A stretch of DNA of 64,000 bases, taken from positions 307,684-371,683 of the forward strand of contig NZ_NSKC01000004.1 in NCBI RefSeq assembly GCF_002286985.1. The letters run 5' to 3'. Below are positions 17,744-27,260 of this stretch, one piece after another (positions within the stretch are counted from its first letter, which is position 1; each line of letters starts with the position of its first letter). The position numbers and the translations under genes were made by a program. The DNA comes from Halorubrum salipaludis. GTDB lineage: Archaea; Halobacteriota; Halobacteria; Halobacteriales; Haloferacaceae. The notes beneath the pieces are model-generated. The model was not told where the DNA came from, made no database searches, and saw only the letters and a program-made list of their open reading frames with translations.

Positions 17744-18574
17744 ATGATGGCTCGATGGGGGTGTGACCGATGCGGGTTCGCCGCGTGGACGACGGACCGG
17801 TCGTCGATGCGCGAGGTCACCGGCACGCACCTGCTGGCGCACCACTCCGAGGCCGTCAGCCGGTCCGACTTCCGGACGACGTGGGACTGTCCGTACTGCG
17901 CGACGACGAAGACGGCGTACGACGCGGACGGCGCGGTCGAGGAGTTCAAGGCGCACCTCCACGAGCACGTCGCCGACCGGATCGAGGAGGGGGTCCACGT
18001 CGCCGACCGCGTCTCGTGGAACGGGACGGTCCAGGTCGCCGCGCCCGTCGACAGCGCGGACGCCGACGCGCTCCGCGCGCACTTCCACGCGGGCGGCGAT
18101 CTGGTGATCGCGGTCACCGCGAACCCGGAGCGCACCGTCCGGCTGCTCCACGAGGAGCTGGACGCGTGGCCGCGCCGAACCGTCGTCGTCAGCACGGAGG
18201 CGTACCCCTTCGAGGAGGCGCCCGACCTCGACTTCTCCGAGATTCCCATCGAGGTCGTCGAGCTGGACCCGCGGCTCGGACCGGACGAACTCGGGGAGAC
18301 GGTGTCGCGGATCATCGACGCCAACCGGGTCGCGGGCGACGCGATCTCGCTGGAGGTGAGCGTGTTCCACGAGGTCGTGCGCTCCTTCGACCTCCGGACC
18401 GCCTGCGACTTCGTCCGGATGCTCTCGGCCCGGCTGGACGACGACGGCGGCGTCCTGCAGCTGTACGTCGACGCCGACGCGGACCCGAACGTCTCGACGG
18501 TGCTGAACTTCCTCGACGACGAGATCGACCTGACGGTCGCGGGCGAGGACGGCCGGTTCGTGCGCCGGGGGTAG
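17744..18574 (+). CDS. Zinc-finger protein with C-terminal RecA-like HTR-type domain, 276 aa
   Basis: The N-terminus MMARWGCDRCGF and a later CPYC with His residues in AHLHEHV form a probable zinc-binding region (residues about 7-75). The remainder resembles the haloarchaeal HTR-like proteins (DUF7504-type, assigned with caution): beta strands such as LVIAVTANPERTVR and TVVVSTEAYP followed by ELDPRLGPDELGETVSRII. There is no Walker A motif, so ATP hydrolysis is unlikely. The role may be regulatory or in signal sensing. It lies alone between the CorC-type gene and the convergent HEAT-repeat gene. Confidence 0.6.
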   Translation: MMARWGCDRCGFAAWTTDRSSMREVTGTHLLAHHSEAVSRSDFRTTWDCPYCATTKTAYDADGAVEEFKAHLHEHVADRIEEGVHVADRVSWNGTVQVAAPVDSADADALRAHFHAGGDLVIAVTANPERTVRLLHEELDAWPRRTVVVSTEAYPFEEAPDLDFSEIPIEVVELDPRLGPDELGETVSRIIDANRVAGDAISLEVSVFHEVVRSFDLRTACDFVRMLSARLDDDGGVLQLYVDADADPNVSTVLNFLDDEIDLTVAGEDGRFVRRG

Positions 18575-18622
18575 CGACCCCGCGACGCCGTGGCGCCGCG
18601 GCCTCGACTGTCGGGCGACCGA

Positions 18623-19921
18623 CTACTCGGCGTGCTTCTCCGTGTAGTCTACGGGCCGCCGGACGTAGACGTACTCGATAGACCGGTCCGCGGCCGACGC
18701 TGCCGTCCGTCGCTTGAGCCGGCGGAGCACCGACTGCGCGCGCTCCCTCGCGTCCGGATCGGCCTCGGCGTCGCCGGCGAGCCGGCGGACCTCCCGTTCG
18801 AGCGCCGGGGCATCGGACCGAGAGAGGTACGCGGCGGCGATGTCGGCGACGTACCGGTCGTCGCTCCCGAGCGCGTCGAGGAGCCGCGAGACGGCGGTTT
18901 CGCTCGGTCCCGCGCCGTCGCGCTCGACGAGCTCGCAGCACAGCCACATCGCGTGTCGCCTGGCCGCCGGGGTGACCCGCTCCGGCTTCCCGTCCGACGC
19001 GACCTCGGAGAGCAGCCGCGTGACCGCGCCGTCGCCGTCGCTCCGAAACGGTCGGTCGGTCGCGAGCCGGTCGCGCACGTCTCGTCCCCGCACCGCGTCG
19101 CTATCCGCGACGAGCCGCGCCAGTGACGCCGCCGCGGCGCGCCGCACCGCCGGTGAGGGGTCCCGCATCGCGTCGATCAGGATCGCCGCCGATTCGGGGT
19201 GGTCCAAGCCGTGGAGCCGCTCGACGACGGTCTTCCGGAGGCGGTCGCTGCCGTCGTCGGCCGCGGCCGCCAGCAGCTCCGTCGCCTCGGTCGTCCCGAT
19301 CGACACCAGCGCGTCGACGGCCGCGCGCCGAACGAGCGCGTTGGGCGCGCGCAACAGCGGGCGAACCGAGGCGACCGCCTCGCCGCCGCGGGCGGCGTAC
19401 GAGCGCACCGCCCGCGCCCGCACCCGGGCGTCGTCGTCGTCGAACGCCGCGCGGAGGCGGTCCGTCGCGTCCGGAGACTGCCCCGCGTCCGGCGACCGCG
19501 TCGCGTCCGCGGCGCCGCGCATCTCCGAGGGACCCGCCGCACCCAGCCCGGTCGCGCCGACCATCCGGTAGGCCGCGTGGTCGCTCGTCAGCCACCGAGC
19601 GAACACCGTCTCGGGGTCGGCGTCGCCGTCTCGACGCCGGACCGCGGCCGCGACGCGCGAGACGAGTTCATCGATGTACCGATCCCCGTGGAAGTACAGC
19701 GCGTCGATCGCCTCCGCGCGGACCGTCGCGTCGTCGTCGGTGAGCACGACTCGCAGCAGTCGATCGGCGATCCGGCGCTCGCTACCCACCATCGAACTCG
19801 ACGGGTTCCCGAGCGCCTCGACGGCCTCGAGGCGCGTCGCCGCGTCGTTCTCCTCGTCGAGCAGCGCGAACGCTCGCGGGCGCTCGTCGCCGGTCCGGTC
19901 CGATCGCGAGTCGTCCTTCAT
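18623..19921 (-). CDS. HEAT-repeat protein
   Basis: A 432-residue alpha-helical repeat protein. Recurrent units with the pattern D-x-x-x-x-V-R-x-x-A-(V/A)-x-A-L occur at about 45-90, 155-190, 195-225 and 225-270, for example DDDARVRARAVRSYAARGGE and NALVRRAAVDALVSIGT. Such solenoids are protein-binding scaffolds. The segment RRHAMWLCCELVERDGAGPS through YVADIAAAYLSRSDAPALEREVRRLAGD resembles the extra domain in haloarchaeal HEAT proteins. No enzymatic motif is visible, and no operon partner on the same strand is close. Confidence 0.8.
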   Translation of the reverse strand: MKDDSRSDRTGDERPRAFALLDEENDAATRLEAVEALGNPSSSMVGSERRIADRLLRVVLTDDDATVRAEAIDALYFHGDRYIDELVSRVAAAVRRRDGDADPETVFARWLTSDHAAYRMVGATGLGAAGPSEMRGAADATRSPDAGQSPDATDRLRAAFDDDDARVRARAVRSYAARGGEAVASVRPLLRAPNALVRRAAVDALVSIGTTEATELLAAAADDGSDRLRKTVVERLHGLDHPESAAILIDAMRDPSPAVRRAAAASLARLVADSDAVRGRDVRDRLATDRPFRSDGDGAVTRLLSEVASDGKPERVTPAARRHAMWLCCELVERDGAGPSETAVSRLLDALGSDDRYVADIAAAYLSRSDAPALEREVRRLAGDAEADPDARERAQSVLRRLKRRTAASAADRSIEYVYVRRPVDYTEKHAE

Positions 19922-20104
19922 CTGTTGACATGTCAGCCATCGCCGCGATTAAACGTGCCCCCGAGAGAATCATCTGTGAGAATTTCGTCGGGACACCTTC
20001 GCGTTCCGGGACTCGTCGTTCTCGCGGGCGTCACGGTCGGGACGGTCGAGGCGATCGACGGTCAGGACGATCGGCGCAATGTTTGGGATCGGCGACACCG
20101 ACCG

Positions 20105-20683
20105 CTACAGTCCGAACGACGCGACGGTCTCGTACTCCGGCCCGTCGCTCGTCAGCGCCGATTTCACCAGCCGAACGTCGTCGACCGCGAACCGCCCGAT
20201 GTCGGGGTCGCGCTCGCGGACGGTCTCGCGTACCAGCTCCTTCCCGCGGGCGTCGTTCATCCGGGCGAGCGTGACGTGCGGGGTGAAGTCGTGCTCCTCT
20301 GAATCGACGCCGAGCTGGGTCGTTTCCGCTTCGAGGGCCTCGTGGAGCGCGGTCAGCTCCGCGCTCCCCGCGTCGACGCCGGCCCAGACGACGGAAATGT
20401 AGTCAAGGCTCGGGAAGACGCCGAACCCCCGGACGGCACACTCGAAGGGGCCGACATCGGCCGTCTCGACCGCGCGCTCGCCGGCCGCGATCACGTCGTC
20501 GAGGGTGGGTTCGGTGGACGCCTCAGTCTGGTCCTCGCCGATTTCCCCGAGAAACTTCAGCGTCACGTGCGCCTGCTCGGGATCGACGAACCGCAGGCCG
20601 TCGGCGCCCTCGAACGCGGCCTGTGCGTCCGCGACGGAATCCGCGAGGTCCGCGGGCAGGTCGGCGGCGAAGAACGCGCGCAT
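20105..20683 (-). CDS. thpR: RNA 2',3'-cyclic phosphodiesterase (2H family)
   Basis: A 192-residue 2H phosphoesterase with the two catalytic tetrapeptides HVTL (residues 39-42, in HVTLKFLGEIG) and HVTL in TPHVTLARMNDARG (near 137). MRAFFAADLP at the N-terminus is typical of ThpR/LigT. The enzyme opens 2',3'-cyclic phosphates and may ligate 2'-5' RNA ends, possibly in tRNA splicing intermediates. A second, more distant 2H enzyme is encoded at 27261. Full length for the family. Confidence 0.9.
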   Translation of the reverse strand: MRAFFAADLPADLADSVADAQAAFEGADGLRFVDPEQAHVTLKFLGEIGEDQTEASTEPTLDDVIAAGERAVETADVGPFECAVRGFGVFPSLDYISVVWAGVDAGSAELTALHEALEAETTQLGVDSEEHDFTPHVTLARMNDARGKELVRETVRERDPDIGRFAVDDVRLVKSALTSDGPEYETVASFGL

Positions 20684-20783
20684 GGACGGCCGGGAGTTGG
20701 GCGAGATCGGGTATAAGCGTACGGTGAAGGCGGGGTCTGCGGCTCGACGGCGCGGCGATCGGACGACGCCAGTCGACTCCGGC

Positions 20784-21377
20784 TCAGAGGCCCCCGTTGA
20801 ACGCCCAGAAGGCGACGGCGGGCGACAGCGCGAGGAGGGCTCCGAGGGCGACCGTCCCGAGGACGGTTCGCGCGGCGAGTTCGCCCGGGGACGTCTCGTA
20901 CCGCCACAGCTGGAGGGAAACGAAGATCACGGCGACGAGCGCGCCGCCGAGGTGCAGGAAGGAGGGCCCGAAGACCGCCGGGGTCCCCCCGGGATCGCTC
21001 GGTAGACCGATCTGGACGCCCATCCCGACGGCGCCGACCGCGGCGGACGCCAAGACGTACGCGAGACCGGCGGCGGCGTGCCGGAGGGCGGCGGCGGCCG
21101 AGAAGGGATGAGGCTCGTCGGACTCCGGCCGCGGGGCCGCGAAGCTCGCGATCCCGGCGTAGGAGAGCGGAAGCGTTCCCAGCGCGACGATCGCCGCGTA
21201 CGGGAACGCGGAACCGACGGCGAGGATGAGGATCGCGGCGGTGATGGCGTAGGTCCGCGTCGTCGCCTCGCCGAGCACGATCGGGGGCGCGACGAGCACG
21301 GCGATCGCCACCGCGAGAAACACGGCCAACGGGACCGAGTGACGCCTGAGCGACCGGGAGGGAGAGGGCGGAGACAT
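20784..21377 (-). CDS. Six-to-seven-span membrane protein
   Basis: From ATG at 21377 (an alternative lies seven codons upstream) the product MSPPSPSRSLRRHSVPLAVF has a basic N-terminus and about six hydrophobic helices up to the C-terminal LLALSPAVAFWAFNGGL. No catalytic or transporter motif is evident. It is divergent from nothing: the gene lies between uvrC and thpR on the same strand, 80 bases after uvrC's start-side neighbour. Conserved hypothetical; function unknown. Confidence 0.6.
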   Translation of the reverse strand: MSPPSPSRSLRRHSVPLAVFLAVAIAVLVAPPIVLGEATTRTYAITAAILILAVGSAFPYAAIVALGTLPLSYAGIASFAAPRPESDEPHPFSAAAALRHAAAGLAYVLASAAVGAVGMGVQIGLPSDPGGTPAVFGPSFLHLGGALVAVIFVSLQLWRYETSPGELAARTVLGTVALGALLALSPAVAFWAFNGGL

Positions 21378-21457
21378 GCCGTGGAGTTCCCGAGTCACCC
21401 GTAAGTAGCTTCGGTGGGGGTGAGGCGGTCTCGCACGCGTCGGGAGAGTTCGGTGCC

Positions 21458-23233
21458 TTACAACCGCTCACGGAGCGTCTCGGCGGTCGCGTCGCCGACC
21501 CCCTCGACGTCGGTGAGGTCGTCGGCGGAGGCCTCGCGCACGCTCTCGACCGACCCGAACCGGCGCAGGAGCCGGCGGCGCGTCTGGGGGCCGACGCCGG
21601 GCACGTCGTCGAGGACCGTCTTGACCTCGTCGCGGACGGTCTGGTGGTAGGAGACGGCGAAGCGGTGCGCCTCGTCGCGGACCCGCTGGAGCAGGTGCAG
21701 TTCGGGGGCGTCGTCGTCCCACCGACGGGTCCCGGTGGGAGTCACAACCAGCTCCTCGGCCTTCGCCAGGGCGACGACGGGCACGTCCCAGCCGGTCTCC
21801 GCGAGCGCGTCGCGCGCGGCGCCGAGCTGGCCCTCGCCCCCGTCGATCAGGAGGAGGTCCGGGTCGGGGCGGTCGTCTTCGCCGGCGAGCGCGCGCTCGG
21901 CGCGCCACCGGACCAGCTCGCGCATGTTCGCGTAGTCGTCGTTGCGGTCGGTGAGCTTCTTCCGGCGGTAGTCGCTCGTCTCCGCGCTCCCGTCGACGAA
22001 GCACACGTCGGAGCCGACCACCGCGGTCCCCTGCGCGTGGCTCACGTCGAACCCCTCGATCCGGTCGGGGCGATCGATGCCGAGCCGTTCGCCGAGCGCG
22101 CCGACCGGATCCTCGCGGCCGCCGCGCTTGCGGGCGTTCTTCAGGGCGAGCTCGACGAGCTTCGCCTCGCGGCCCGCGCCGGGGACACGGACGGAGACCC
22201 CCTCCGCCTCCAGCCAGTCGACCACGTCCGAGTCCGAGGGACGCTCGGCGAGGAGGACCGCGTCCGGGAACTCCCGCTCGGCGTAGTACTGCGCGAGGAA
22301 CGCCGAGAGGACGGCGGCGGGGGTGTTGGCGTCGGGGTCGGCGGCGTTTTCGCTCGCGTCGCCGCCCTCACCCACCGCCGCCGCGTCCAGCCGGTGCCGG
22401 CTGCGGTCGACCAGCTGGCCGCGCTCGCTGTGCAGCCGGGCGACGCGGGCGGTGTCGCCCTCGACCGCGGCCGCGAGCACGTCGACGGTGCGGTCGTCGG
22501 TGCGGTCGCTGACGGCCTCGCCGCCCTCGCCGTGGAACGCCTCGACCGCCTCCAGCCGGTCGCGGAGGTTCGCGGCGCGCTCGAACTCCGCGCTCTCGGC
22601 GGCGGCCTCCATCCGCCGACGCAGGGGGTCGGCGAGGACGCCAGTCTCGCCCTCGAAGAACCGGCGGGCGGCCGCCACGTCCTCGGCGTAGCCCTCGGGG
22701 TCGATCTCGCCGGTGCAGGGGGCCGAGCAGATCCCCATCTCGTAGTCGAGGCAGGGGCGGTCGCGGTTCGCGTACTTGTGGTCGGAGCAGCCGCGGAGGC
22801 GGTACTCGTCGCGGATCGCCTTCACCACCGTCTCCACGCGGCCCACGTCCGTGAACGGCCCGTAGGCGACCGCGCCGGCCTCGGGGTCGCGAGTCACCTC
22901 GATCCGGGGGACGGGGTGGTCGGAGAAGGCGACCAGCGGGTACGACTTGTCGTCTTTCAGCCGGACGTTGTACCGCGGCCGGAGCCGCTTTATCAGGTTC
23001 GCCTCCAGGAGGAGCGCCTGCGTCTCGGTGTCGGTCACCGCGAACTCGATCCGGTCGGCGCGCCCGACCATCCCGCGGATCCGCCCCGAGCGCGGGTCGG
23101 CGTACGACCTGACGCGGTCGCGGAGGTCGACCGCCTTGCCGACGTACAGCGTCGTCTCCCCGGCCCGGAACTGGTACACGCCGGGCTCGGTCGGGAGGTC
23201 CGCGGCCCGCTCGCGCACGGCATCGGCGTCCAT
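21458..23233 (-). CDS. uvrC: UvrABC excinuclease subunit C
   Basis: A 591-residue nucleotide excision repair nuclease. The N-terminal GIY-YIG nuclease ([24 protein letters not shown], about 18-41) makes the 3' incision. A cysteine-bearing segment ([25 protein letters not shown], about 145-169) is a likely metal or iron-sulfur cluster, and the UVR helix pair follows. The C-terminal RNase H-like nuclease begins [16 protein letters not shown], and tandem helix-hairpin-helices end the protein ([33 protein letters not shown]). Length and domain order are complete. UvrA and UvrB are not in the window. Confidence 0.95.
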   Translation of the reverse strand: MDADAVRERAADLPTEPGVYQFRAGETTLYVGKAVDLRDRVRSYADPRSGRIRGMVGRADRIEFAVTDTETQALLLEANLIKRLRPRYNVRLKDDKSYPLVAFSDHPVPRIEVTRDPEAGAVAYGPFTDVGRVETVVKAIRDEYRLRGCSDHKYANRDRPCLDYEMGICSAPCTGEIDPEGYAEDVAAARRFFEGETGVLADPLRRRMEAAAESAEFERAANLRDRLEAVEAFHGEGGEAVSDRTDDRTVDVLAAAVEGDTARVARLHSERGQLVDRSRHRLDAAAVGEGGDASENAADPDANTPAAVLSAFLAQYYAEREFPDAVLLAERPSDSDVVDWLEAEGVSVRVPGAGREAKLVELALKNARKRGGREDPVGALGERLGIDRPDRIEGFDVSHAQGTAVVGSDVCFVDGSAETSDYRRKKLTDRNDDYANMRELVRWRAERALAGEDDRPDPDLLLIDGGEGQLGAARDALAETGWDVPVVALAKAEELVVTPTGTRRWDDDAPELHLLQRVRDEAHRFAVSYHQTVRDEVKTVLDDVPGVGPQTRRRLLRRFGSVESVREASADDLTDVEGVGDATAETLRERL

Positions 23234-23414
23234 CGAATCTGCGTAGCCGCCGCGCGCGTTTGAACGCTACGGGCGGATATCGGCGCCGCAGGAGGATACC
23301 GAGGCCGGGGACGGACATCGAGTCCGTCTCGCCGTCTGACGGGGCGGGAAATTATCAAACGTGAGTAACGGGGGGAACGGTTTATCCGGGTGCTTGGGAG
23401 AGTCCCGCGTAGAT

Positions 23415-25031
23415 ATGACGGGACTTCGAGGGCTGCTCCGACGGGCGTTCGGTCGGGATCGGGACTCGCGGTCGGTCCCGGACGGCGGCGTCGTCGTGGA
23501 CGATTCCGACGCCGGGGGGCCGTCGGGCGAGGCGTTCGGGACGGACGCGAGCGAAGGCGAGTCGTACAGCATCGCGGAGGCCGACGGGGCCAACCGGGCC
23601 GAGACGCTCGCCGCCGCCGGCTTCGAGCAGGTGTTCAACGCCACCGGCGTCCCGACGTTCATCCTGGACTGCGAGGGGAACGTCGCCGAGTGGAACGAGT
23701 CGATCGCGTCGCTCACGGGGAACGATCGCGAGGACGCGATCGGCCACGCGCACGTCTCGGAGCTGTTCTACCCCGACGGGCGACGGGCCGACACCCTCGC
23801 CGACAAGGTGCTCGACGCGCCGGAGACCGCCGACGAGAAGTACGGGGTCGAGCGCTGCGGCTCGGCGCAGACCCGCTACCGCGACACCAGCACGATGGTC
23901 GACCGCCACGGCGACGAGAAGCACATCGAGTTCACGGCGACCCCGCTCTACGACGGGGACGAGCTCGTCGGCGTCACCGAGGTCGTCATCGACCGGACGG
24001 AGAACATCAACCAGCGGGACGCGACGAAGAAGCTGGTCTCCGAGATCCGCGACACGGCCGAGGCGATCGGCGACGGGAACCTCGACGCCCGCGCCGTCTG
24101 CCACGAGGAGTGCGAGAGCCTCGACGAGGAGCTGCTGGGCGTCATCGGCGTCGTCAACCAGATGGCGGAGAACCTCCAGGACCTCTCCGAGAGCGTCCAC
24201 GAGCAGGCCCGCCAGATCGACCAGACGGTCCAGAAGGCCAGCACCGCGGCCGCGGACATCGCCGAGAACGTCGACGAGCAGAACGAGCTGTTAGAGGAGA
24301 GCGTCTCCGAGATGCAGTCCTTCTCCGCGGGGATGGAGGAGGTCGCCGCGACGGCCGACCAGGTCGACTCCGCCGCGGTCGCGGCCAGCGAGGCCGCGGA
24401 CGAGGGGCTCGACGCCAGCGAGGACGCCCGCGAGGCGACCGAGGACGTGGTCGAGATCGGCGACGAGCTCGTCGAGAGCGTCGGCGCGCTCTCGGAGCGC
24501 ATGGACGACATCGAGGAGGTCATCGAAGTCATCTCCGACGTGGCCGAGCAGACGAACCTGCTCGCGCTGAACGCCAACATCGAGGCGGCCCGCGCCGGGG
24601 AGGGCGGGGACGGCTTCGCGGTCGTCGCCGAGGAGGTGAAGAAGCTCGCCGACGAGACCCGCGGCTACACCGAGGAGATCACGGAGAGCCTCGCCGAGCT
24701 GCAGGCGCAGTCCGACGAGACGAGCACCGCCGTCGAGCGCTCGCACGACCGCATCGAAGACGCGGGCACCGAGATCGAGACGGTGCTCGACTCGCTCGAG
24801 GACATCGCGGACGCGGTCGACGAGGCCGCCGCCGGCGTCGCCGAAGTCGCGCGGACCACCGACGACCAGGCCGCGACCGTCGAGGAGCTCACGTCGTCGC
24901 TGGAGGCGGTCCGCGAGCGCTCCGACCGCACCGAGGAGGCGACCGACCGCATCGTCGACGCCACCGACGACCAGGAGCTCGCCGTCGACGAGCTGATCAC
25001 CCGCGTCGAGCGGCTGGACGCCCGTCAGTAG
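23415..25031 (+). CDS. Soluble PAS-containing chemotaxis/phototaxis transducer (Htr type)
   Basis: A 538-residue cytoplasmic transducer without membrane segments. An acidic, variable N-terminus (about 1-65) leads into a PAS domain (about 70-205, FNATGVPTFILDCEGNVAEWN; a Cys-containing CGSAQTRYRDT segment is notable). A HAMP-like linker (about 210-260) and a long coiled-coil signalling domain follow, with the hairpin tip EVISDVAEQTNLLALNANIEAARAG, the hallmark of methyl-accepting proteins that contact CheA/CheW. Many Glu/Gln/Ala heptads are candidate methylation sites. Start ATG 23415 was preferred over GTG 23361. The signal sensed by the PAS domain is unknown. Confidence 0.9.
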   Translation: MTGLRGLLRRAFGRDRDSRSVPDGGVVVDDSDAGGPSGEAFGTDASEGESYSIAEADGANRAETLAAAGFEQVFNATGVPTFILDCEGNVAEWNESIASLTGNDREDAIGHAHVSELFYPDGRRADTLADKVLDAPETADEKYGVERCGSAQTRYRDTSTMVDRHGDEKHIEFTATPLYDGDELVGVTEVVIDRTENINQRDATKKLVSEIRDTAEAIGDGNLDARAVCHEECESLDEELLGVIGVVNQMAENLQDLSESVHEQARQIDQTVQKASTAAADIAENVDEQNELLEESVSEMQSFSAGMEEVAATADQVDSAAVAASEAADEGLDASEDAREATEDVVEIGDELVESVGALSERMDDIEEVIEVISDVAEQTNLLALNANIEAARAGEGGDGFAVVAEEVKKLADETRGYTEEITESLAELQAQSDETSTAVERSHDRIEDAGTEIETVLDSLEDIADAVDEAAAGVAEVARTTDDQAATVEELTSSLEAVRERSDRTEEATDRIVDATDDQELAVDELITRVERLDARQ

Positions 25032-25108
25032 CGAATCGGCCGGCGCCTCACGCCTCCGCGTTCTCTCTGCCGCCGAACGTTTAACCCCGCCGAGACCCTG
25101 CTTCTCGT

Positions 25109-26536
25109 ATGTCCGCAACGCCGCCCGGACCCATCGGCGACCCCCTCGTCGGCAACGGTCGCCAGTACGCCGACGACCCGTTCTCGTTCATGCGCGCCTG
25201 CGCCGACAGCTACGGGGACGTCATTCGGTTCGACCTCGGCCCGCGCGAGACGTACCTCCTGACGAACCCCGCCGACATCGAGCGCGTGCTCGTCGCCGAC
25301 GCCGAGCGGTACCGCAAGCCGCAGTTCGGCGACGGCGCGATGGACCGACTGCTCGGCGACGGCCTCCTGATGAGCGAGGGGGAGACGTGGCAGCGCCAGC
25401 GGCGACTCGCGAACCCCTCGTTCCACAGCCGCCGGATCGGCGCGCTCGCGGGGACGATGGTCGATCACACCGAGTCGCAGCTCGCCGACTGGAGCGACGG
25501 GGAGGTCGTCGATATTCAGTTGGAGGTCGCTCGCCTCACGGTCAAGATCATCGTCTCGGCGATGTTCGGCGCCGACATCACCGACGAGGAGGTGAAAACG
25601 GTCCAGGAGAAGCTGGAGCCGCTCGGCGCCCGGTTCGAGCCGGACCCGCGGCGCTTCCTGATCCCGGACTGGGCCCCGACCCGCGAGAACCGCGAGTTCG
25701 CGGCCGCGGTCGACACCCTCGAGTCCGTGATCGACGGCATCGTCGAGCGCCGGCGCGGAACCGAACGCGACCCCGCCGTCGACCCGGCCGGGCCGGAGGG
25801 CGTCGCGGTGCGCGGCCCCGCGGGGGACGGCGAGGGCGGGGGCGGGAGCGGGAGCGATGACGGCAGTGGCGACCTCCCGATGGACCTGCTCTCGGTCCTG
25901 CTGCGCGCCCGCGACCGCGGCGAGCAGACCGACGAGAACCTCCGCGACGAGCTGGTGACGATGTTACTGGCCGGCCACGACACCACCGCGCTCGCGCTCA
26001 CGTACACCTTCTACCTGCTCTCGAACCACCCCGAGGCCCGGAAGCGCGTGGCGAGCGAGGCCCAAGCGGCAACGGGGGACGGTGCCCCCACCGCCGCCGA
26101 CGTCCGCGAGATGGAGTTCACGGAGCGCGTGCTCAACGAGTCGATGCGGCTGTACCCGCCCGTTTACACCCTGTTCCGCGAGCCGAAGCTCGACGTGAAA
26201 CTGGGGGGATACCGGATCCCGGAGGGGTCGGCGCTGATGTGCTCGCAGTGGGTAGTTCACCGCTCGTCGCGCTGGTACGACGACCCGGACTCGTTCGACC
26301 CGAGCCGGTGGGAGCCCGAGCGCCGGAGTCAACGTCCGCGGTTCGCCTTCTTCCCGTTCGGCGGCGGCCCGCGCCACTGCATCGGGAAGTCGTTCTCGCT
26401 GTTGGAAGCCAAGCTGATCCTCGCGAAAGTCTGCTCGCAGTACGAGTTGGAGTACGAGGGCCCCGACCTCTCGCTGCGCGGCTCGCTGACGATGCATCCC
26501 GACCACCCGGTGCCGATGCGGATCCGCGAGCGCTGA
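25109..26536 (+). CDS. Cytochrome P450
   Basis: A 475-residue monooxygenase. The I-helix oxygen-binding motif LAGHDTTALAL is near residues 288-297, the K-helix ExxR is E344-R347 (ESMR), and the heme thiolate is Cys424 in FPFGGGPRHCIGK. A Gly/Ser/Asp-rich linker (about 213-255) interrupts helices G-H and looks like a haloarchaeal insertion. The C-terminal MHPDHPVPMRIRER is typical of CYP102/CYP197-like bacterial P450s. It needs ferredoxin electron donors; a ferredoxin of the kind used by P450s is encoded at 57512. Substrate unknown. Confidence 0.93.
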   Translation: MSATPPGPIGDPLVGNGRQYADDPFSFMRACADSYGDVIRFDLGPRETYLLTNPADIERVLVADAERYRKPQFGDGAMDRLLGDGLLMSEGETWQRQRRLANPSFHSRRIGALAGTMVDHTESQLADWSDGEVVDIQLEVARLTVKIIVSAMFGADITDEEVKTVQEKLEPLGARFEPDPRRFLIPDWAPTRENREFAAAVDTLESVIDGIVERRRGTERDPAVDPAGPEGVAVRGPAGDGEGGGGSGSDDGSGDLPMDLLSVLLRARDRGEQTDENLRDELVTMLLAGHDTTALALTYTFYLLSNHPEARKRVASEAQAATGDGAPTAADVREMEFTERVLNESMRLYPPVYTLFREPKLDVKLGGYRIPEGSALMCSQWVVHRSSRWYDDPDSFDPSRWEPERRSQRPRFAFFPFGGGPRHCIGKSFSLLEAKLILAKVCSQYELEYEGPDLSLRGSLTMHPDHPVPMRIRER

Positions 26537-26539
26537 GTC

Positions 26540-26752
26540 GTGGCGAGCGACGGGGCGTCCTACTGCCGTCGCTGCGGCGAGCGCCTCTTCCGGGGCGCCG
26601 TCGCGAGTCGGCAGCGCGCCTGCTGTCTCAACGCGACGCCGATCGCCGGTGTCTGCCCGACGCACGGGCCGCTCGGGCCGCATCACGCGGTCGACGATCC
26701 GGGAGAGTGCGACGGCGCGGAGAAGGGTGACGGGAAGCGGGACGACATTTGA
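26540..26752 (+). CDS. Small Cys-rich zinc-finger protein downstream of P450, 70 aa
   Basis: It begins with GTG three bases after the P450 stop, so it is probably co-transcribed and translationally coupled. The product contains YCRRCGE, ACCLN and GVCPTHGP, five to six potential zinc ligands. The C-terminus is Asp/Glu/Lys-rich. Composition and position suggest a real gene, but no family is recognised and the frame ends close to the repeat element that follows. Confidence 0.45.
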   Translation: MASDGASYCRRCGERLFRGAVASRQRACCLNATPIAGVCPTHGPLGPHHAVDDPGECDGAEKGDGKRDDI

Positions 26753-26796
26753 GAACGACCGCCGACGGCGACGTGGCACTTAAACGGATGGCGGTG

Positions 26797-27046
26797 GCGC
26801 GCGCCTCCGAGTGGCCGCCAAGGGCGGCCACGAGGAGCGCGTGCGAGGGAGTCGGTGGTCCAGAGCGAAGCGAAGGACCACCGACGAGGCTGGGGAGGCG
26901 TGAGGTGCGGGGCGGTTGCGGAGGGGCGGGACCCAAAGGGGCAGTCGCGAGGCGGGCGCAGGTGACGCAAGGACCGCAGGGAACGAGCGAAGCGAGTGAC
27001 CGAGGACCGCAGCGAACGTGCGCCCGCCTCGCGACTGGGGCTTTGG
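26797..27046 (+). repeat. Dispersed structured element, copy A
   Basis: A 250-bp element found four times in the window. It starts gcgcgcgcctccgag, contains a hairpin at 26812-26830 (tggccgcc/ggcggcca), an 18-bp perfect stem between 26943-26960 and 27019-27036, and ends ctggggctttgg. Conserved core: ggctggggaggcgtgaggtg. A TATA-like cacttaaac lies about 20 bases upstream. Possibly a structured RNA gene or a mobile non-coding repeat. Confidence 0.75.
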
Positions 27047-27176
27047 CGGCGTTCGTGTCGATCGACTACTTATAAGTGTCAGCGTACAGCCGAGCGACTG
27101 GGGCTTTGGTGGCGTTCGTGTCGATCGACTACTTATAAGTGTCAGCGTACAGCCGAGCGACTGGGGCTTTGGCGGC
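27033..27176 (+). repeat. 63-bp tandem modules carrying TATA-like boxes
   Basis: Units beginning gactggggctttgg start at 27033, 27096 and 27159, an exact 63-bp period. Each complete unit contains the palindrome acttataagt (27068-27077 and 27131-27140). The same 63-bp period recurs at 57373 and 57436 after element copy C. Confidence 0.85.
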
Positions 27177-27260
27177 GTTTACCGCCGATCCGACAACAAC
27201 CGTTTATAAGCGGGCGGCCGAGGCGCTGAAGCGAACCGCGACCGATCCGAACGCGGCCGC

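Larger units (their letters stand above)
26753..27260. other. Repeat-filled spacer between convergent genes
   Basis: No gene is supported. The spacer holds copy A of the dispersed structured element (26797-27046) and its 63-bp end modules (27033-27176), then a last TATA-like box near 27201-27210. Open frames here arise from the GC-rich repeat. Confidence 0.8.

Noticed and set aside
26753..27260. Several open frames within the repeat spacer
   Set aside because: They arise from GC-rich repeat DNA, carry no conserved motif and overlap the structured element.
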